Assembly: GCF_004916895.1 (NCBI RefSeq)
Contig: NZ_SNTZ01000002.1
Coordinates: forward strand, 425,967-489,966
From: Flagellimonas alvinocaridis
Lineage (GTDB): Bacteria > Bacteroidota > Bacteroidia > Flavobacteriales > Flavobacteriaceae
Reading direction: 5' to 3'
DNA: 64,000 nucleotides
This document shows positions 27,115 through 34,752 of this stretch, piece by piece. The notes beneath the pieces are model-generated. The model saw only the letters and a program-made list of their open reading frames with translations, was not told where the DNA came from and ran no database searches. The position numbers and the translations under genes were made by a program. Position 1 is the first letter of the stretch. Each line of letters opens with the position of its first letter.

Positions 27115-28389
27115 ATGAATACCTCTAACTCCTTCAGTATCAGTTTTTGGCTGAAAAAATCAGGAAGAAAAAAAGATGGACGGTTTCCAATTTATGTCCG
27201 GATCAGATGTAAAGGAAAAAATGCAGATCTCAGTGTCCATAGATCAACTTTTGAAGAACGATGGTGTCCTATTTTGGGAAAAATGGACCATAGGGCCAGT
27301 GAATCCGTTGTTGTAAACAAATATCTGGACGACGTCCGTGCAAAGTTGCTGGAATGCCATCGGCAACTTAGTGCCGAGAGTAACTTTATAACGGCACAAT
27401 CCATCAAGCTTCGATATCTGGGAAAGGACAAGGTGATGCTCACCCTATTGGACCTTTTGGAGTACAACCGAACCTATGAGTTGCCCAAACTGGCCAAAGG
27501 GACGGTCAAGAACTATTCCTCCACAGAGACCTACCTGAAACGCTTCATTGCCAAAAAATATCGGGTACCCGATATTGGGCTGGCCTCGATAGACTATGCC
27601 TTTTTGATCGAGTTTGAAAACTTCCTGCGGAACTGCGAACCCATCAAATCGTTCCAGACATTGAACAACAACGGTATCATGAAACATATGCTGCGGTTCA
27701 AGAAATTGGTGACCATGGCCTATAAATTTGATTGTATCCCCAAGAATCCCTTCAATCTGTATAAAGTGAAAATGGAGGATTATGACAGTGCTTTCTTGGA
27801 AGAGGAGGAAATTCTGGCGCTGGACCAATTGGAATTCGAGGAAAAGGGCATGGAACTGGTCCGGGATATTTTCCTTTTTGCCTGTTATACCGGACTCAGC
27901 TACATAGAGATCAAACTTCTCAATCCCAATGGTATCGTATCCGGCATCGACGGGGAACTCTGGATCGATGTAAAACGCCAAAAGACCAAGACCGAAGTGA
28001 AGGTTCCCCTATTGCCCAAAGCCAAGAAAATCTTGGAGAAGTATGTGGATTTTCCCAAAAATGAAAATACCGTTCTTCCAGTGTATTCCAATCAAAAGGT
28101 GAACCAATACCTAAAGATCATTGCACAAAGGGCAAATATTGATAAGCACCTAACCTTCCATGTGGCCAGACATACCTTTGCAACGACAATCACCTTAATG
28201 AACGACGTGCCCATTGAGACCGTTTCCAAACTCCTCGGGCATACCAAGCTTTCAACGACCCAAAAGTATGCTAGGGTCGTGGAAAAGAAAATCAGCAAGG
28301 ACATGGCCCAGTTGAAGGAGAAATTGGGAAGCGGGCAAAGTAAAGCGAACGACAATTCGGAATATCCGACCCTAAAGATTATCAGGTAA
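27115..28389 (+). CDS. Tyrosine recombinase / site-specific integrase
   Basis: A 424-residue Bacteroidota-type phage integrase. It has an N-terminal Arm-binding domain (FSISFWLKKSGRKKDGRFPIYVRI), a SAM-like core-binding domain at about residues 110-205, and a catalytic domain to about 405. The box containing HVARHTFATT gives the H-x-x-R pair, LLGHTKLSTTQKYARV gives the second His and the Tyr nucleophile. The usual first Arg is replaced: the segment reads CYTGLSYIEI, a change common in this subfamily. The start at 27115 begins the conserved domain; the frame is open 24 nt further upstream. Its position 220 bp after tRNA-Pro makes it the integrase of the element. Confidence 0.93.
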   Translation: MNTSNSFSISFWLKKSGRKKDGRFPIYVRIRCKGKNADLSVHRSTFEERWCPILGKMDHRASESVVVNKYLDDVRAKLLECHRQLSAESNFITAQSIKLRYLGKDKVMLTLLDLLEYNRTYELPKLAKGTVKNYSSTETYLKRFIAKKYRVPDIGLASIDYAFLIEFENFLRNCEPIKSFQTLNNNGIMKHMLRFKKLVTMAYKFDCIPKNPFNLYKVKMEDYDSAFLEEEEILALDQLEFEEKGMELVRDIFLFACYTGLSYIEIKLLNPNGIVSGIDGELWIDVKRQKTKTEVKVPLLPKAKKILEKYVDFPKNENTVLPVYSNQKVNQYLKIIAQRANIDKHLTFHVARHTFATTITLMNDVPIETVSKLLGHTKLSTTQKYARVVEKKISKDMAQLKEKLGSGQSKANDNSEYPTLKIIR

Positions 28390-28438
28390 TGTGACCCAGG
28401 GCTTGATATTGTTCTTTTGCCACCCATTTATTTTAGAG

Positions 28439-28469
28439 TTTGCTAAAATAATAAATTACTGTAACTTCG
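28439..28469 (+). promoter_or_regulatory. Promoter of the arsR-merTP module
   Basis: TTTG (28439-28442), a 19-nt spacer and TAACTTCG (28462-28469) match the Bacteroidota -33/-7 pair with one mismatch. The -7 box ends 4 nt before the ATG at 28474, so the mRNA should be nearly leaderless. Confidence 0.65.
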
Positions 28470-28473
28470 TAGT

Positions 28474-28857
28474 ATGGATAAGAACATATGCATACGTTTG
28501 GAGGCGGATGCCAAACAGATAATGGAATGCAGGGAAACTATGCAAAATTTGGAAAATTCCATGGACTCCCTTTCAGGGATAATGAATTTAATGGGCAATC
28601 CGGTTCGGCTTAAGATTCTCTACCTTTTGAACCAAGAGCAACGCTTATGTGTCTGTGACCTTAGTGATATACTGGAAATGAATGTATCCGCAATTTCACA
28701 ACATTTGCGCAAGCTCAAGGACAGAAATTTGATCACATCCCAAAAGGAAGGCCAGATGATCCATTATTCCTTGGTGACCGATCATTCGCCGTTACTTTTT
28801 CCAATTTTTGACCTGCTCGATAAAAAAGAACAAATAAAACCAGTAAACCATGAATAA
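28474..28857 (+). CDS. ArsR/SmtB family metalloregulator of the MerTP module
   Basis: A 127-residue winged-helix repressor. The DNA-binding part reads NVSAISQHLRKLKDRNLI (about residues 69-86). The preceding helix carries LCVCDLSDIL (about 57-66), the alpha3 Cys-x-Cys site where ArsR-type proteins bind As(III), Cd(II) or Hg(II). An extra Cys pair in the N-terminal arm (KNICIRLEADAKQIMECRE) could complete the site. It overlaps the transporter gene start by 8 bp, so it most likely represses its own operon and releases on metal binding. Which metal cannot be told from sequence; the MerTP neighbour points to mercury. Confidence 0.88.
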   Translation: MDKNICIRLEADAKQIMECRETMQNLENSMDSLSGIMNLMGNPVRLKILYLLNQEQRLCVCDLSDILEMNVSAISQHLRKLKDRNLITSQKEGQMIHYSLVTDHSPLLFPIFDLLDKKEQIKPVNHE

Positions 28858-29452
28858 CAAGAAAACCTTAATGGGATCTTCCATTATTTTGGCCATGGCC
28901 ACCTCCCTTTGTTGCATAGGACCACTTTTGGCCATTGTGGCCGGAACATCTGGCCTGGCGTCCAATTTTAAGTTTTTGGAACCGTTCAGACCGTATTTGA
29001 TCGGAATTACGGGTTTGGTTTTGGTAGTGGCGTGGTACCAACAGTTAAGGACAGTCGCCAAAAAGGAAATAGACTGTGCATGCGATACGGACGAAAAGCC
29101 GGCCTTTTGGAAGGGTAAAATTTGGTTGATGACCATCACGGTCTTTGCCTTAGCGATGCTTGCCTTTCCCTATTATGCCCAATCTTTGTACCCGAAACAG
29201 GAAGCCAAGGGTCAAACGAACTTTTTTGCGAGCCAAGATGTCAAGGAAATCAATATTCCGGTCGTGGGAATGACATGCAGTGGGTGCGAGGCACATATTG
29301 AACACGAGGTCAATGGACTTGATGGGATCATCATGGTCAAGGCAGATTACCAAAAAGCCAATGCACAGATAATGTACGATCCCGCCAAAACCACCAGGGA
29401 TGCTATCGTGAACGCCATTTTGAAAACCGGATACACCATAAAGGACCAGTGA
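28850..29452 (+). CDS. MerTP-type mercuric transport fusion protein
   Basis: A 200-residue membrane protein that fuses a MerT-like transporter to a MerP-like domain. Three hydrophobic helices lie at about residues 8-33, 48-64 and 91-109. The Cys pair Cys21-Cys22 in the first helix (SLCCIGPLL) and CACD at 76-79 on the cytoplasmic loop are the MerT metal-passing cysteines. The C-terminal heavy-metal-associated domain starts at about 135 and has GMTCSGC (140-146). Such proteins carry Hg(II) into the cytoplasm for MerA. No merA gene is present nearby, so either reduction occurs elsewhere or the substrate differs. Confidence 0.85.
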   Translation: MNNKKTLMGSSIILAMATSLCCIGPLLAIVAGTSGLASNFKFLEPFRPYLIGITGLVLVVAWYQQLRTVAKKEIDCACDTDEKPAFWKGKIWLMTITVFALAMLAFPYYAQSLYPKQEAKGQTNFFASQDVKEINIPVVGMTCSGCEAHIEHEVNGLDGIIMVKADYQKANAQIMYDPAKTTRDAIVNAILKTGYTIKDQ

Positions 29453-29454
29453 TA

Positions 29455-29667
29455 ATGGATATCAATCTGTACTCTACAATTACCTGTCCGCATTGTGGCA
29501 ATTCCAAAGAGGAAAAGATGCCTACGGATTCTTGTCAGTTCTTTTATGAATGTGAAAATTGCGGCTCCATTCTAAGGCCCAAAAATGGCGATTGTTGCGT
29601 GTATTGTTCCTTTGGTTCGGTGGCCTGTCCCCCCATTCAGGCAACATCCGGATGTTGTGGTACATGA
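29455..29667 (+). CDS. GDCCVxC-domain small Cys-rich protein
   Basis: A 70-residue protein with 11 cysteines. It begins with a zinc-ribbon-like CPHC pair (residues 11-14) and CENC (33-36), and ends with the family motif GDCCVYCSFGSVACPP (about 45-60) and a CC pair near the end. The family occurs in Cys and selenocysteine versions beside merTP genes; this is a Cys version. The ATG at 29455 follows the MerTP stop by 2 nt. It is likely a metal-binding or metal-handing partner of the transporter, but its exact job is not established. Confidence 0.8.
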   Translation: MDINLYSTITCPHCGNSKEEKMPTDSCQFFYECENCGSILRPKNGDCCVYCSFGSVACPPIQATSGCCGT

Positions 29668-29755
29668 CCAAGTGACCCTGAAAATTTGTAAAGCCTTGGT
29701 TTGAACCTAAGTATTTTTATCGAAAATCTTTTTATGTTGAATCAATATATTGTAA

Positions 29756-29764
29756 TATTGCGAT
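29756..29764 (+). promoter_or_regulatory. TATTGCGAT motif before the second arsR (possible operator half-site)
   Basis: TATTGCGAT recurs at 30135-30143 ahead of the next gene of the operon. Here it lies 11 nt before the arsR start, overlapping a weak -7-like TAATATTG. This is the expected place for an autoregulatory ArsR operator. Confidence 0.35.
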
Positions 29765-29775
29765 AAAATAATGAT

Positions 29776-30108
29776 ATGGGACTGGCAAAGACCGAAATAT
29801 TTACCGAAAACCAGAATGAGCTCGCCCTCATCGGTAAGGTATTTGCCCATCCCGCCCGGATTGCCATATTGCAGCACCTCTTCAAGGTCAAGGCCTGTGT
29901 CTGTGGTGACCTTGTGGACGAGATAGGACTGGCACAGCCTACGGTTTCACAACACTTGAAGGAACTCCGGAACATGGGACTCATCAAGGGCGATGTGGAG
30001 GGCACCAGTGTCTGTTACTGTGTCAATGTGGCAAATTGGAACGAAATGAAGGATAAGTTCAAGGCATTCCTCGATCAGGGGATTGAACTGGACCAAGAGT
30101 GCTGTTAG
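29776..30108 (+). CDS. arsR: ArsR family arsenic-responsive repressor
   Basis: A 110-residue ArsR protein. The alpha3 site is ACVCGDLVDEIG (about residues 40-51), with the Cys-x-Cys pair typical of As(III)/Sb(III) sensors, and the recognition helix is QPTVSQHLKELRNMGLI. Two Cys near position 77 (VCYCVNV) and the C-terminal QECC are extra thiols. It heads the arsenic operon (30177-33748), leaving 68 nt before the next gene in which a possible operator is found. It differs clearly from the ArsR protein at 28474, so the two repressors probably respond to different metals. Confidence 0.9.
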   Translation: MGLAKTEIFTENQNELALIGKVFAHPARIAILQHLFKVKACVCGDLVDEIGLAQPTVSQHLKELRNMGLIKGDVEGTSVCYCVNVANWNEMKDKFKAFLDQGIELDQECC

Positions 30109-30126
30109 TATTTTTTTGAACCCATT

Positions 30127-30144
30127 AATCGTTTTATTGCGATT
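30127..30144 (+). promoter_or_regulatory. Inverted repeat, candidate ArsR operator
   Basis: AATCG (30127-30131) and CGATT (30140-30144) form an inverted repeat around TTTTATTG, just after the arsR stop and 33 nt before the next gene. It shares TATTGCGAT with 29756-29764. Confidence 0.35.
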
Positions 30145-30176
30145 AACTAATAAACTGAAACCATAAAATAGAAACC

Positions 30177-30809
30177 ATGAAAACAAAAATGATCCTAACC
30201 ATGGCACTGCTGCTGTTGTGCCTCCCATTGACCACACATTCCCAGGAACTGAGGGGAAAGATCCAACGCTCCGTAAAGGAACTGAAGACCGTTTTTCCCC
30301 AGATATCCAAAGAAAAGATCCAGCTTTTGGACCAACTCGCCGCCAGAATGGTGTCCAATATGGGGGAGACCCCTTATACCGTTGTATTTGTGGACCAGGA
30401 CAATGACGATATGGGCCAATTGGCCATGATCTGGCTCAGGACGGGCCTTATGTACTACGGATTATATGACAGGTTCAAGGTGGAATCCGCTGGTCTGGAT
30501 ACCGCCAATGAGACCCTTCCCGGTCTGGCCCTGCTGAAGAACGATGGGTTCAGGGTCTCCAATGCGCAGGGCGAATCCCTGTTCACGTATTCGGTCCGCT
30601 ATGGCTCCGATAGTTGGACCATCAACAGAAAGACCCTCGAATCCTTACATTTGGACGAGGACAGCAGTGTCAAGGTATATGTACAGGATGGGCTGACGGA
30701 CCGAAATGCAGAGGTCCTTTTTGAAAACAAGGCCGTCATCGCGGGGGAAATGATCTATGTCGCCACCCAGGTCGATGCTATTATCAAAGCTAAAATGAAC
30801 AATCCATGA
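30177..30809 (+). CDS. Exported, catalytically degenerate LMW-phosphatase/arsenate-reductase-like protein
   Basis: A 210-residue protein with a signal peptide (residues 1-22, ending THSQ). From about residue 50 it aligns by eye with the cytoplasmic ArsC encoded at 31293. VVFVDQDNDDMGQLAMIW (69-86) lies over ArsC 51-68, KVESAG over FCYSGG, and both end in a similar helix. The phosphatase loop C-x5-R-S of ArsC (Cys55, Arg61, Ser62) is replaced by Asp73, Met79 and Gly80, while the loop Asn (58 versus 76) and the IW pair are kept. It therefore should not reduce arsenate and would act in the periplasm. Binding or sensing of arsenate is conceivable. It overlaps the DUF6428 gene by 4 bp. Homologues occur in flavobacterial ars operons, but I know of no assigned function. 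Confidence 0.75.
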   Translation: MKTKMILTMALLLLCLPLTTHSQELRGKIQRSVKELKTVFPQISKEKIQLLDQLAARMVSNMGETPYTVVFVDQDNDDMGQLAMIWLRTGLMYYGLYDRFKVESAGLDTANETLPGLALLKNDGFRVSNAQGESLFTYSVRYGSDSWTINRKTLESLHLDEDSSVKVYVQDGLTDRNAEVLFENKAVIAGEMIYVATQVDAIIKAKMNNP

Positions 30810-31276
30810 AATTATCAGAAGTAAAAGAAGTACTGTCCCGATTGGAAACCCTTGGCTTCCAATTGCCCACCGGGGAAATGGTCCCCGGACATTTCCATGT
30901 CACCGAAGTGGGGAAGATTCACAAACACTTTATAGACTGCGGGGGAACCGTGCGCCATGAGGAAGTGGTCAGTTTCCAACTGTGGGAGGCCAACGACTAT
31001 GACCACAGGTTGCATCCCGAAAAGTTGGTTCATATCATCGAACTGTCCCAAAAGGTATTGGAAATAGAGGACTCACTGGAAGTCGAAGTGGAATACCAGG
31101 GCACCACTATCGGAAAATATGGCCTTGCCTTTGATGAAGGGCATTTTCTGTTGACCACCAAGATGACCGACTGCCTTGCCAAGGACCAGTGTGGGGTCCC
31201 CGAAAAGAAACCAAAGGTAAGACTGTCCCAATTGAAAAGTGAGCCCTGCTGTTCCCCGGACGGCAATTGTTGCTAA
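30806..31276 (+). CDS. DUF6428-like protein of the arsenic operon
   Basis: A 156-residue cytoplasmic protein of the group found in Bacteroidota ars operons (DUF6428, by my recollection). The core runs GHFHVTEVGKI...FIDCGGTVRHEEVVSFQLWEAND (residues 28-72), followed by a second alpha/beta segment. The C-terminus is Cys-rich (EPCCSPDGNCC), which suggests metalloid binding. Its start overlaps the preceding gene by 4 bp (ATGA) and it is 16 nt upstream of arsC, so it is certainly in the operon. Function is unknown; a metalloid chaperone is one possibility given the thiol tail. Confidence 0.75.
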   Translation: MKLSEVKEVLSRLETLGFQLPTGEMVPGHFHVTEVGKIHKHFIDCGGTVRHEEVVSFQLWEANDYDHRLHPEKLVHIIELSQKVLEIEDSLEVEVEYQGTTIGKYGLAFDEGHFLLTTKMTDCLAKDQCGVPEKKPKVRLSQLKSEPCCSPDGNCC

Positions 31277-31292
31277 ATCTTAATTCTATATA

Positions 31293-31925
31293 ATGACTAC
31301 GACCACAACTAGCCTGTTCCCTGAAATAGCGGGATTCATCACAACCTTGAAACTGGATGCCGTTTCCCCGGAGCGTAGGGAAATCCTTGATCCCCTTGCC
31401 GGGTTCATACAGTCGAAAGTTTCCGAAAATCAGGAAATACGCCTGAATTTCATTTGCACCCACAATTCCAGGAGGAGCCACCTGTCACAGATATGGGCAC
31501 AGGCCATGGCTTTCCATTTCAACATCAAGAACGTATTTTGCTATTCGGGGGGGACCGAAGCCACGGCCCTGTTCCCGATGGTGGCGGAAACCTTGGGGAA
31601 ACAAGGGTTCCAGATCCAACAGCTTTCACAGGGACAAAATCCTGTCTATGCCATCAAATATGCGGAAAATGCCCATCCGGTGATCGGGTTCTCCAAGAAA
31701 ATGGACGATGCCTTCAACCCCAGTTCCGGCTTTGGGGCCATCATGACCTGTGATTCGGCCAATGAGGCCTGTCCCTTTGTGCCCGGTGCGGAAAAGCGCA
31801 TCCCCATCACCTTTGAGGATCCCAAGGCCTTTGACAATACCCCGCAACAGGCCGAGAAATACCTTGAAAGGAGCATACAGATAGCAACGGAACTTTGGTA
31901 TGTATTTTCACAGATCAAATCATAA
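31293..31925 (+). CDS. arsC: Arsenate reductase, low-molecular-weight phosphatase family
   Basis: A 210-residue cytoplasmic enzyme that reduces As(V) to As(III) for export. The phosphatase loop ICTHNSRRS gives Cys55-x5-Arg61-Ser62. MTCDSANEACPF supplies Cys153 and Cys160, possibly the resolving cysteines of a thiol relay, although their spacing differs from the Cys82/Cys89 pair of S. aureus ArsC. It is about 70 residues longer than the roughly 135-residue Gram-positive ArsC, with an N-terminal helical extension and a longer C-terminus, a form common in Bacteroidota and often annotated as protein-tyrosine-phosphatase. It lies 3 nt before acr3. Its exported paralogue at 30177 lacks the catalytic residues. 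Confidence 0.88.
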   Translation: MTTTTTSLFPEIAGFITTLKLDAVSPERREILDPLAGFIQSKVSENQEIRLNFICTHNSRRSHLSQIWAQAMAFHFNIKNVFCYSGGTEATALFPMVAETLGKQGFQIQQLSQGQNPVYAIKYAENAHPVIGFSKKMDDAFNPSSGFGAIMTCDSANEACPFVPGAEKRIPITFEDPKAFDNTPQQAEKYLERSIQIATELWYVFSQIKS

Positions 31926-31928
31926 CAC

Positions 31929-32975
31929 ATGGCAGTAAAAAAATTGAGCTTTTTGGACAGGAACCTTACCCTTTGGATCTTTATCGCCATGGCGGTAGGG
32001 GTCGGTATCGGTTACTTCTTCCCGTCCTTCCCCGACATCATCAATTCGTTCAACAGCGGCACCACTAACATCCCCATTGCCATAGGTCTCATCCTGATGA
32101 TGTACCCACCTTTGGCAAAAGTGGATTATAAACTGTTGCCCAAGGTGTTCAAGAACACCAGGATCTTGACCATTTCCCTGGTGCTCAACTGGATCATCGG
32201 CCCCGTGTTGATGTTCGTCCTGGCCATCCTCTTTTTGAGGGACTATCCCGAGTATATGGTCGGATTGATATTGATAGGTTTGGCCCGTTGCATTGCCATG
32301 GTGCTGGTCTGGAATGACCTGGCCGAGGGCAGTGCGGAATATGGTGCGGGACTGGTGGCCCTGAACAGTATCTTCCAAGTGTTTGCCTACAGTTTCTATG
32401 CGTGGATCTTTATCACCGTTTTGCCCCCATATTTTGGCTTTGAAGGGGCCATTGTGGACATCTCCATAGGGACCATAGCGGAGAGTGTGGCCATTTATTT
32501 GGGCATCCCCTTCCTTATGGGCATCCTTAGCCGAACGATATTGGTCCGGATCAAAGGGGAACAGTGGTATGCCCAAAAGTTTGTTCCCGCCATTTCTCCC
32601 ATGACCTTGATCGCCCTGTTGTTCACCATTGTGATCATGTTCTCCCTCAAAGGGGAACTTATCGTGGAGATTCCCATGGACGTGGTGGTGATCGCCATAC
32701 CCCTCTTGGTGTACTTTACCCTGATGTTCATCATTGGGTTCTTTTTCACCAAGGCGATGGGTGCCGAATATGACAAGACCGCTTCGGTGGCCTTTACAGC
32801 AGCCGGGAACAACTTTGAGCTCGCCATTGCCGTGGCCATTGCCGTCTTCGGACTGGATTCCGGCCAGGCCTTTGCAGGGGTCATCGGGCCCTTGGTGGAA
32901 GTTCCTGCCCTGATTCTGTTGGTAAGGGTCGCCTTTTGGTTGCGCAAAAAGTATTTTAAACCGCAAACCGCATAA
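31929..32975 (+). CDS. Arsenite efflux permease, ACR3 family
   Basis: A 348-residue inner-membrane protein with about ten helices, the length and sequence pattern of ACR3 arsenite exporters. [20 protein letters not shown] (about residues 116-135) holds the conserved Cys essential for transport in this family, and [15 protein letters not shown] near 295 is the second signature. It exports As(III) made by ArsC. It starts 3 nt after arsC and ends 2 nt before the metallophosphoesterase gene. The family is unrelated to the ArsB antiporter family, although it is often labelled arsB in annotations. Confidence 0.95.
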   Translation: MAVKKLSFLDRNLTLWIFIAMAVGVGIGYFFPSFPDIINSFNSGTTNIPIAIGLILMMYPPLAKVDYKLLPKVFKNTRILTISLVLNWIIGPVLMFVLAILFLRDYPEYMVGLILIGLARCIAMVLVWNDLAEGSAEYGAGLVALNSIFQVFAYSFYAWIFITVLPPYFGFEGAIVDISIGTIAESVAIYLGIPFLMGILSRTILVRIKGEQWYAQKFVPAISPMTLIALLFTIVIMFSLKGELIVEIPMDVVVIAIPLLVYFTLMFIIGFFFTKAMGAEYDKTASVAFTAAGNNFELAIAVAIAVFGLDSGQAFAGVIGPLVEVPALILLVRVAFWLRKKYFKPQTA

Positions 32976-32977
32976 GG

Positions 32978-33748
32978 ATGAAAATTGCACTCTTCTCGGA
33001 CATCCACGCCAACCTTCCTGCCCTTGAGGCCTTTTTTGTGGATGTGGAAAAACATAGGCCGGACGCCATCTATTGCCTTGGGGACCTTGTGGGCTATAAC
33101 ATCTGGCCCAACGAGGTGGTCCATGAGATCAGAAAACGCCGGATACCCACCATTGCGGGCAACTATGATTTTGGCATCGGACGCAACAGTGATGATTGTG
33201 GCTGTGCCTACAAGAGCGATGAGGAAAAGGCGAACGGGGCAATTTCCATATCCTATACCAACTCCATTATGGGGGATGATGAAAGGGCCTACCTGAAAAA
33301 CCTTCCATCCCATATCAATGTGGAGTTCAAAAGGAACGATGAAACAGTGAACCTACTCCTGGTGCATGGAAGCCCAAGACGAATCAACGAGTATCTTTTC
33401 GAGGACCGGAAGGAGAAGAGCCTGGTACGCATCCTGCGGGATGCAAATGCCGATATCCTCTGTTTTGGACATACACACCAACCCTATCACAAGGCCCTTT
33501 TGGATTATGATGGAGGCACCATATACCGCCATGCGATAAATATCGGATCCATCGGAAAGCCCAAGGATGGCGACAATAGGGGATGCTATGTGCTGTTGAA
33601 CATGGATGGGAACTTCCGTAGGCCGGACAAGAATAGCATCCATGTGGAGTTTGTACGCTTCGAATATGATGTCGAAAAGGCGGCCAAAGCCGTTGAGGGC
33701 AGCATATTGCCCAACGCTTACGCTGGAGCATTGAGAAAGGCCCATTGA
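32978..33748 (+). CDS. Calcineurin-like metallophosphoesterase, YfcE/MJ0936-type
   Basis: A 256-residue phosphoesterase. Metal-site motifs appear in order: SDIHAN (residues 7-12), CLGDLVGY (33-40), GNYD (63-66), LLVHGSPR (about 127-134) and CFGHTHQPY (about 161-169). An insertion after GNYD, with DDCGCAYKSDEEK, is unusual and contains two Cys. The gene follows acr3 by only 2 nt, so it is co-induced by arsenic. A role in cleaving an arsenylated or phosphorylated metabolite would make sense but is unproven. Similar genes accompany ars operons in other Bacteroidota, as far as I recall. Confidence 0.88.
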   Translation: MKIALFSDIHANLPALEAFFVDVEKHRPDAIYCLGDLVGYNIWPNEVVHEIRKRRIPTIAGNYDFGIGRNSDDCGCAYKSDEEKANGAISISYTNSIMGDDERAYLKNLPSHINVEFKRNDETVNLLLVHGSPRRINEYLFEDRKEKSLVRILRDANADILCFGHTHQPYHKALLDYDGGTIYRHAINIGSIGKPKDGDNRGCYVLLNMDGNFRRPDKNSIHVEFVRFEYDVEKAAKAVEGSILPNAYAGALRKAH

Positions 33749-34070
33749 TTATTTTTTAAGGCCTTAGTCTAAATATTTTCTTGTAAGACAATCCAAATCT
33801 GTGATGAATTTTGTAAGGAACAATGTAAGTACAAGAATATAACAGGCAACTTGGTGGAAATATTTTCCATTGTAAATCTACCCTTGATCAGCATTTAAGG
33901 GAATTGAAAACCATGGTCAGTTACAGGGAAATTTTACCACTACTAAAGCTTCATCCTTAATTGACAAAGGAAATAGGAAGAGTGAAAAATAAAAGTTTCA
34001 CCAACCTCTTTGTATACATATCCTGTGTAGGCTGGCACACCATTAAACCGAAAGCCATAAAAGCAAAGCC
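33749..34070 (+). other. Intergenic region with inverted repeat ahead of the sigma-factor module
   Basis: No gene is visible in these 322 bp. A perfect inverted repeat GTGAAA (33982-33987) / TTTCAC (33996-34001) lies 70 nt before the sigma factor gene. No TAnnTTTG box is present at a suitable place, in keeping with use of an alternative sigma factor, perhaps the one encoded downstream. Confidence 0.5.
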
Positions 34071-34667
34071 ATGAAAAAGAAATGTTGCGATATTAATGAA
34101 CAGATCGAAAGTTTCTACAGTTATTTAAAATACTTTACCTTAAAAAAGGTTCGGGATGAAACCATTGCGGAAGATATTGTGCAAGAGGTAATGCTGAAAC
34201 TGGTCGAGTCCTATCAAAAAAATAGGGAAATTGAAAACATCAAGGCCTGGCTGTTTCAAGTTGCCAGAAATACCATTTATGACCATTTCAAAAAGAGTGC
34301 CCCAATTGTTGAACTTAGTGATGTAAAGATACTTGAGGCAACTGAACCAACCAATCTGGAGCTATCCGTGTATGATCATATGATACCCATGATCCAGTTC
34401 CTTCCCAAAAAATATGCCGAGCCTTTACAATGGAGTGACATCGACAAACTATCCCAAAAAGATGTAGCTGAAAAGCTGAACTTGGGGTATTCGGCTGCAA
34501 AAATGCGGGTGCAAAGGGCAAGAACAAAGCTAAGGGAATTATTTGTGGAATGCTGTGATATCGTATATGATGCCAATGGCAACTTCGTCAATTGCTCTGT
34601 TAAGGAATCGTGTATCCCGTTAATAAACCACTTGGTTGATTTTCAGGCATCCACAAAGTACAAATAG
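34071..34667 (+). CDS. ECF sigma factor, SigZ-like, with C-terminal Cys-rich tail
   Basis: A 198-residue ECF sigma factor. Region 2 includes VRDETIAEDIVQEVMLKLVE and IKAWLFQVARNTIYDHFKK (about residues 27-70), and region 4 includes LSQKDVAEKLNLGYSAAKMRVQRARTKLRELF (about 128-160). Beyond region 4 it has a tail of about 40 residues with Cys in FVECCD, VNCS and ESCI, plus a CC pair near the N-terminus (KKKCCD). No anti-sigma gene is adjacent. ECF factors with Cys-rich tails, such as CorE of Myxococcus, sense metal directly, and the same may hold here. It appears to head the module to 37070. Confidence 0.88.
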   Translation: MKKKCCDINEQIESFYSYLKYFTLKKVRDETIAEDIVQEVMLKLVESYQKNREIENIKAWLFQVARNTIYDHFKKSAPIVELSDVKILEATEPTNLELSVYDHMIPMIQFLPKKYAEPLQWSDIDKLSQKDVAEKLNLGYSAAKMRVQRARTKLRELFVECCDIVYDANGNFVNCSVKESCIPLINHLVDFQASTKYK

Positions 34668-34693
34668 GTAGAATCATTTTTTTATTGAGAATT

Positions 34694-34707
34694 GTGTCTT
34701 TTGACAC
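34694..34707 (+). promoter_or_regulatory. Perfect inverted repeat GTGTC-TTTT-GACAC
   Basis: The 5-bp arms (34694-34698 and 34703-34707) lie 45 nt upstream of the thioredoxin-like gene and contain a TTGACA string. It could be an operator or part of an ECF-type promoter. It is too short and has no T-run, so a terminator is unlikely. Confidence 0.3.
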
Positions 34708-34752
34708 GCCATTTTAGACTACATAGTAAAGTTTATTTAAAATTACTGAACT

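Noticed and set aside
28474..29667. Complete mercury resistance operon
   Set aside because: Only regulator, MerTP and a small Cys-rich protein genes are present; no mercuric reductase or lyase is encoded near them, so only a mercury-type module is claimed.
31920..32990. A 356-codon open frame on the minus strand opposite acr3
   Set aside because: Composition is Gly/His/Gln-rich with no motif, and it lies fully opposite a clear ACR3 gene. It is a by-product of codon usage in the true gene.
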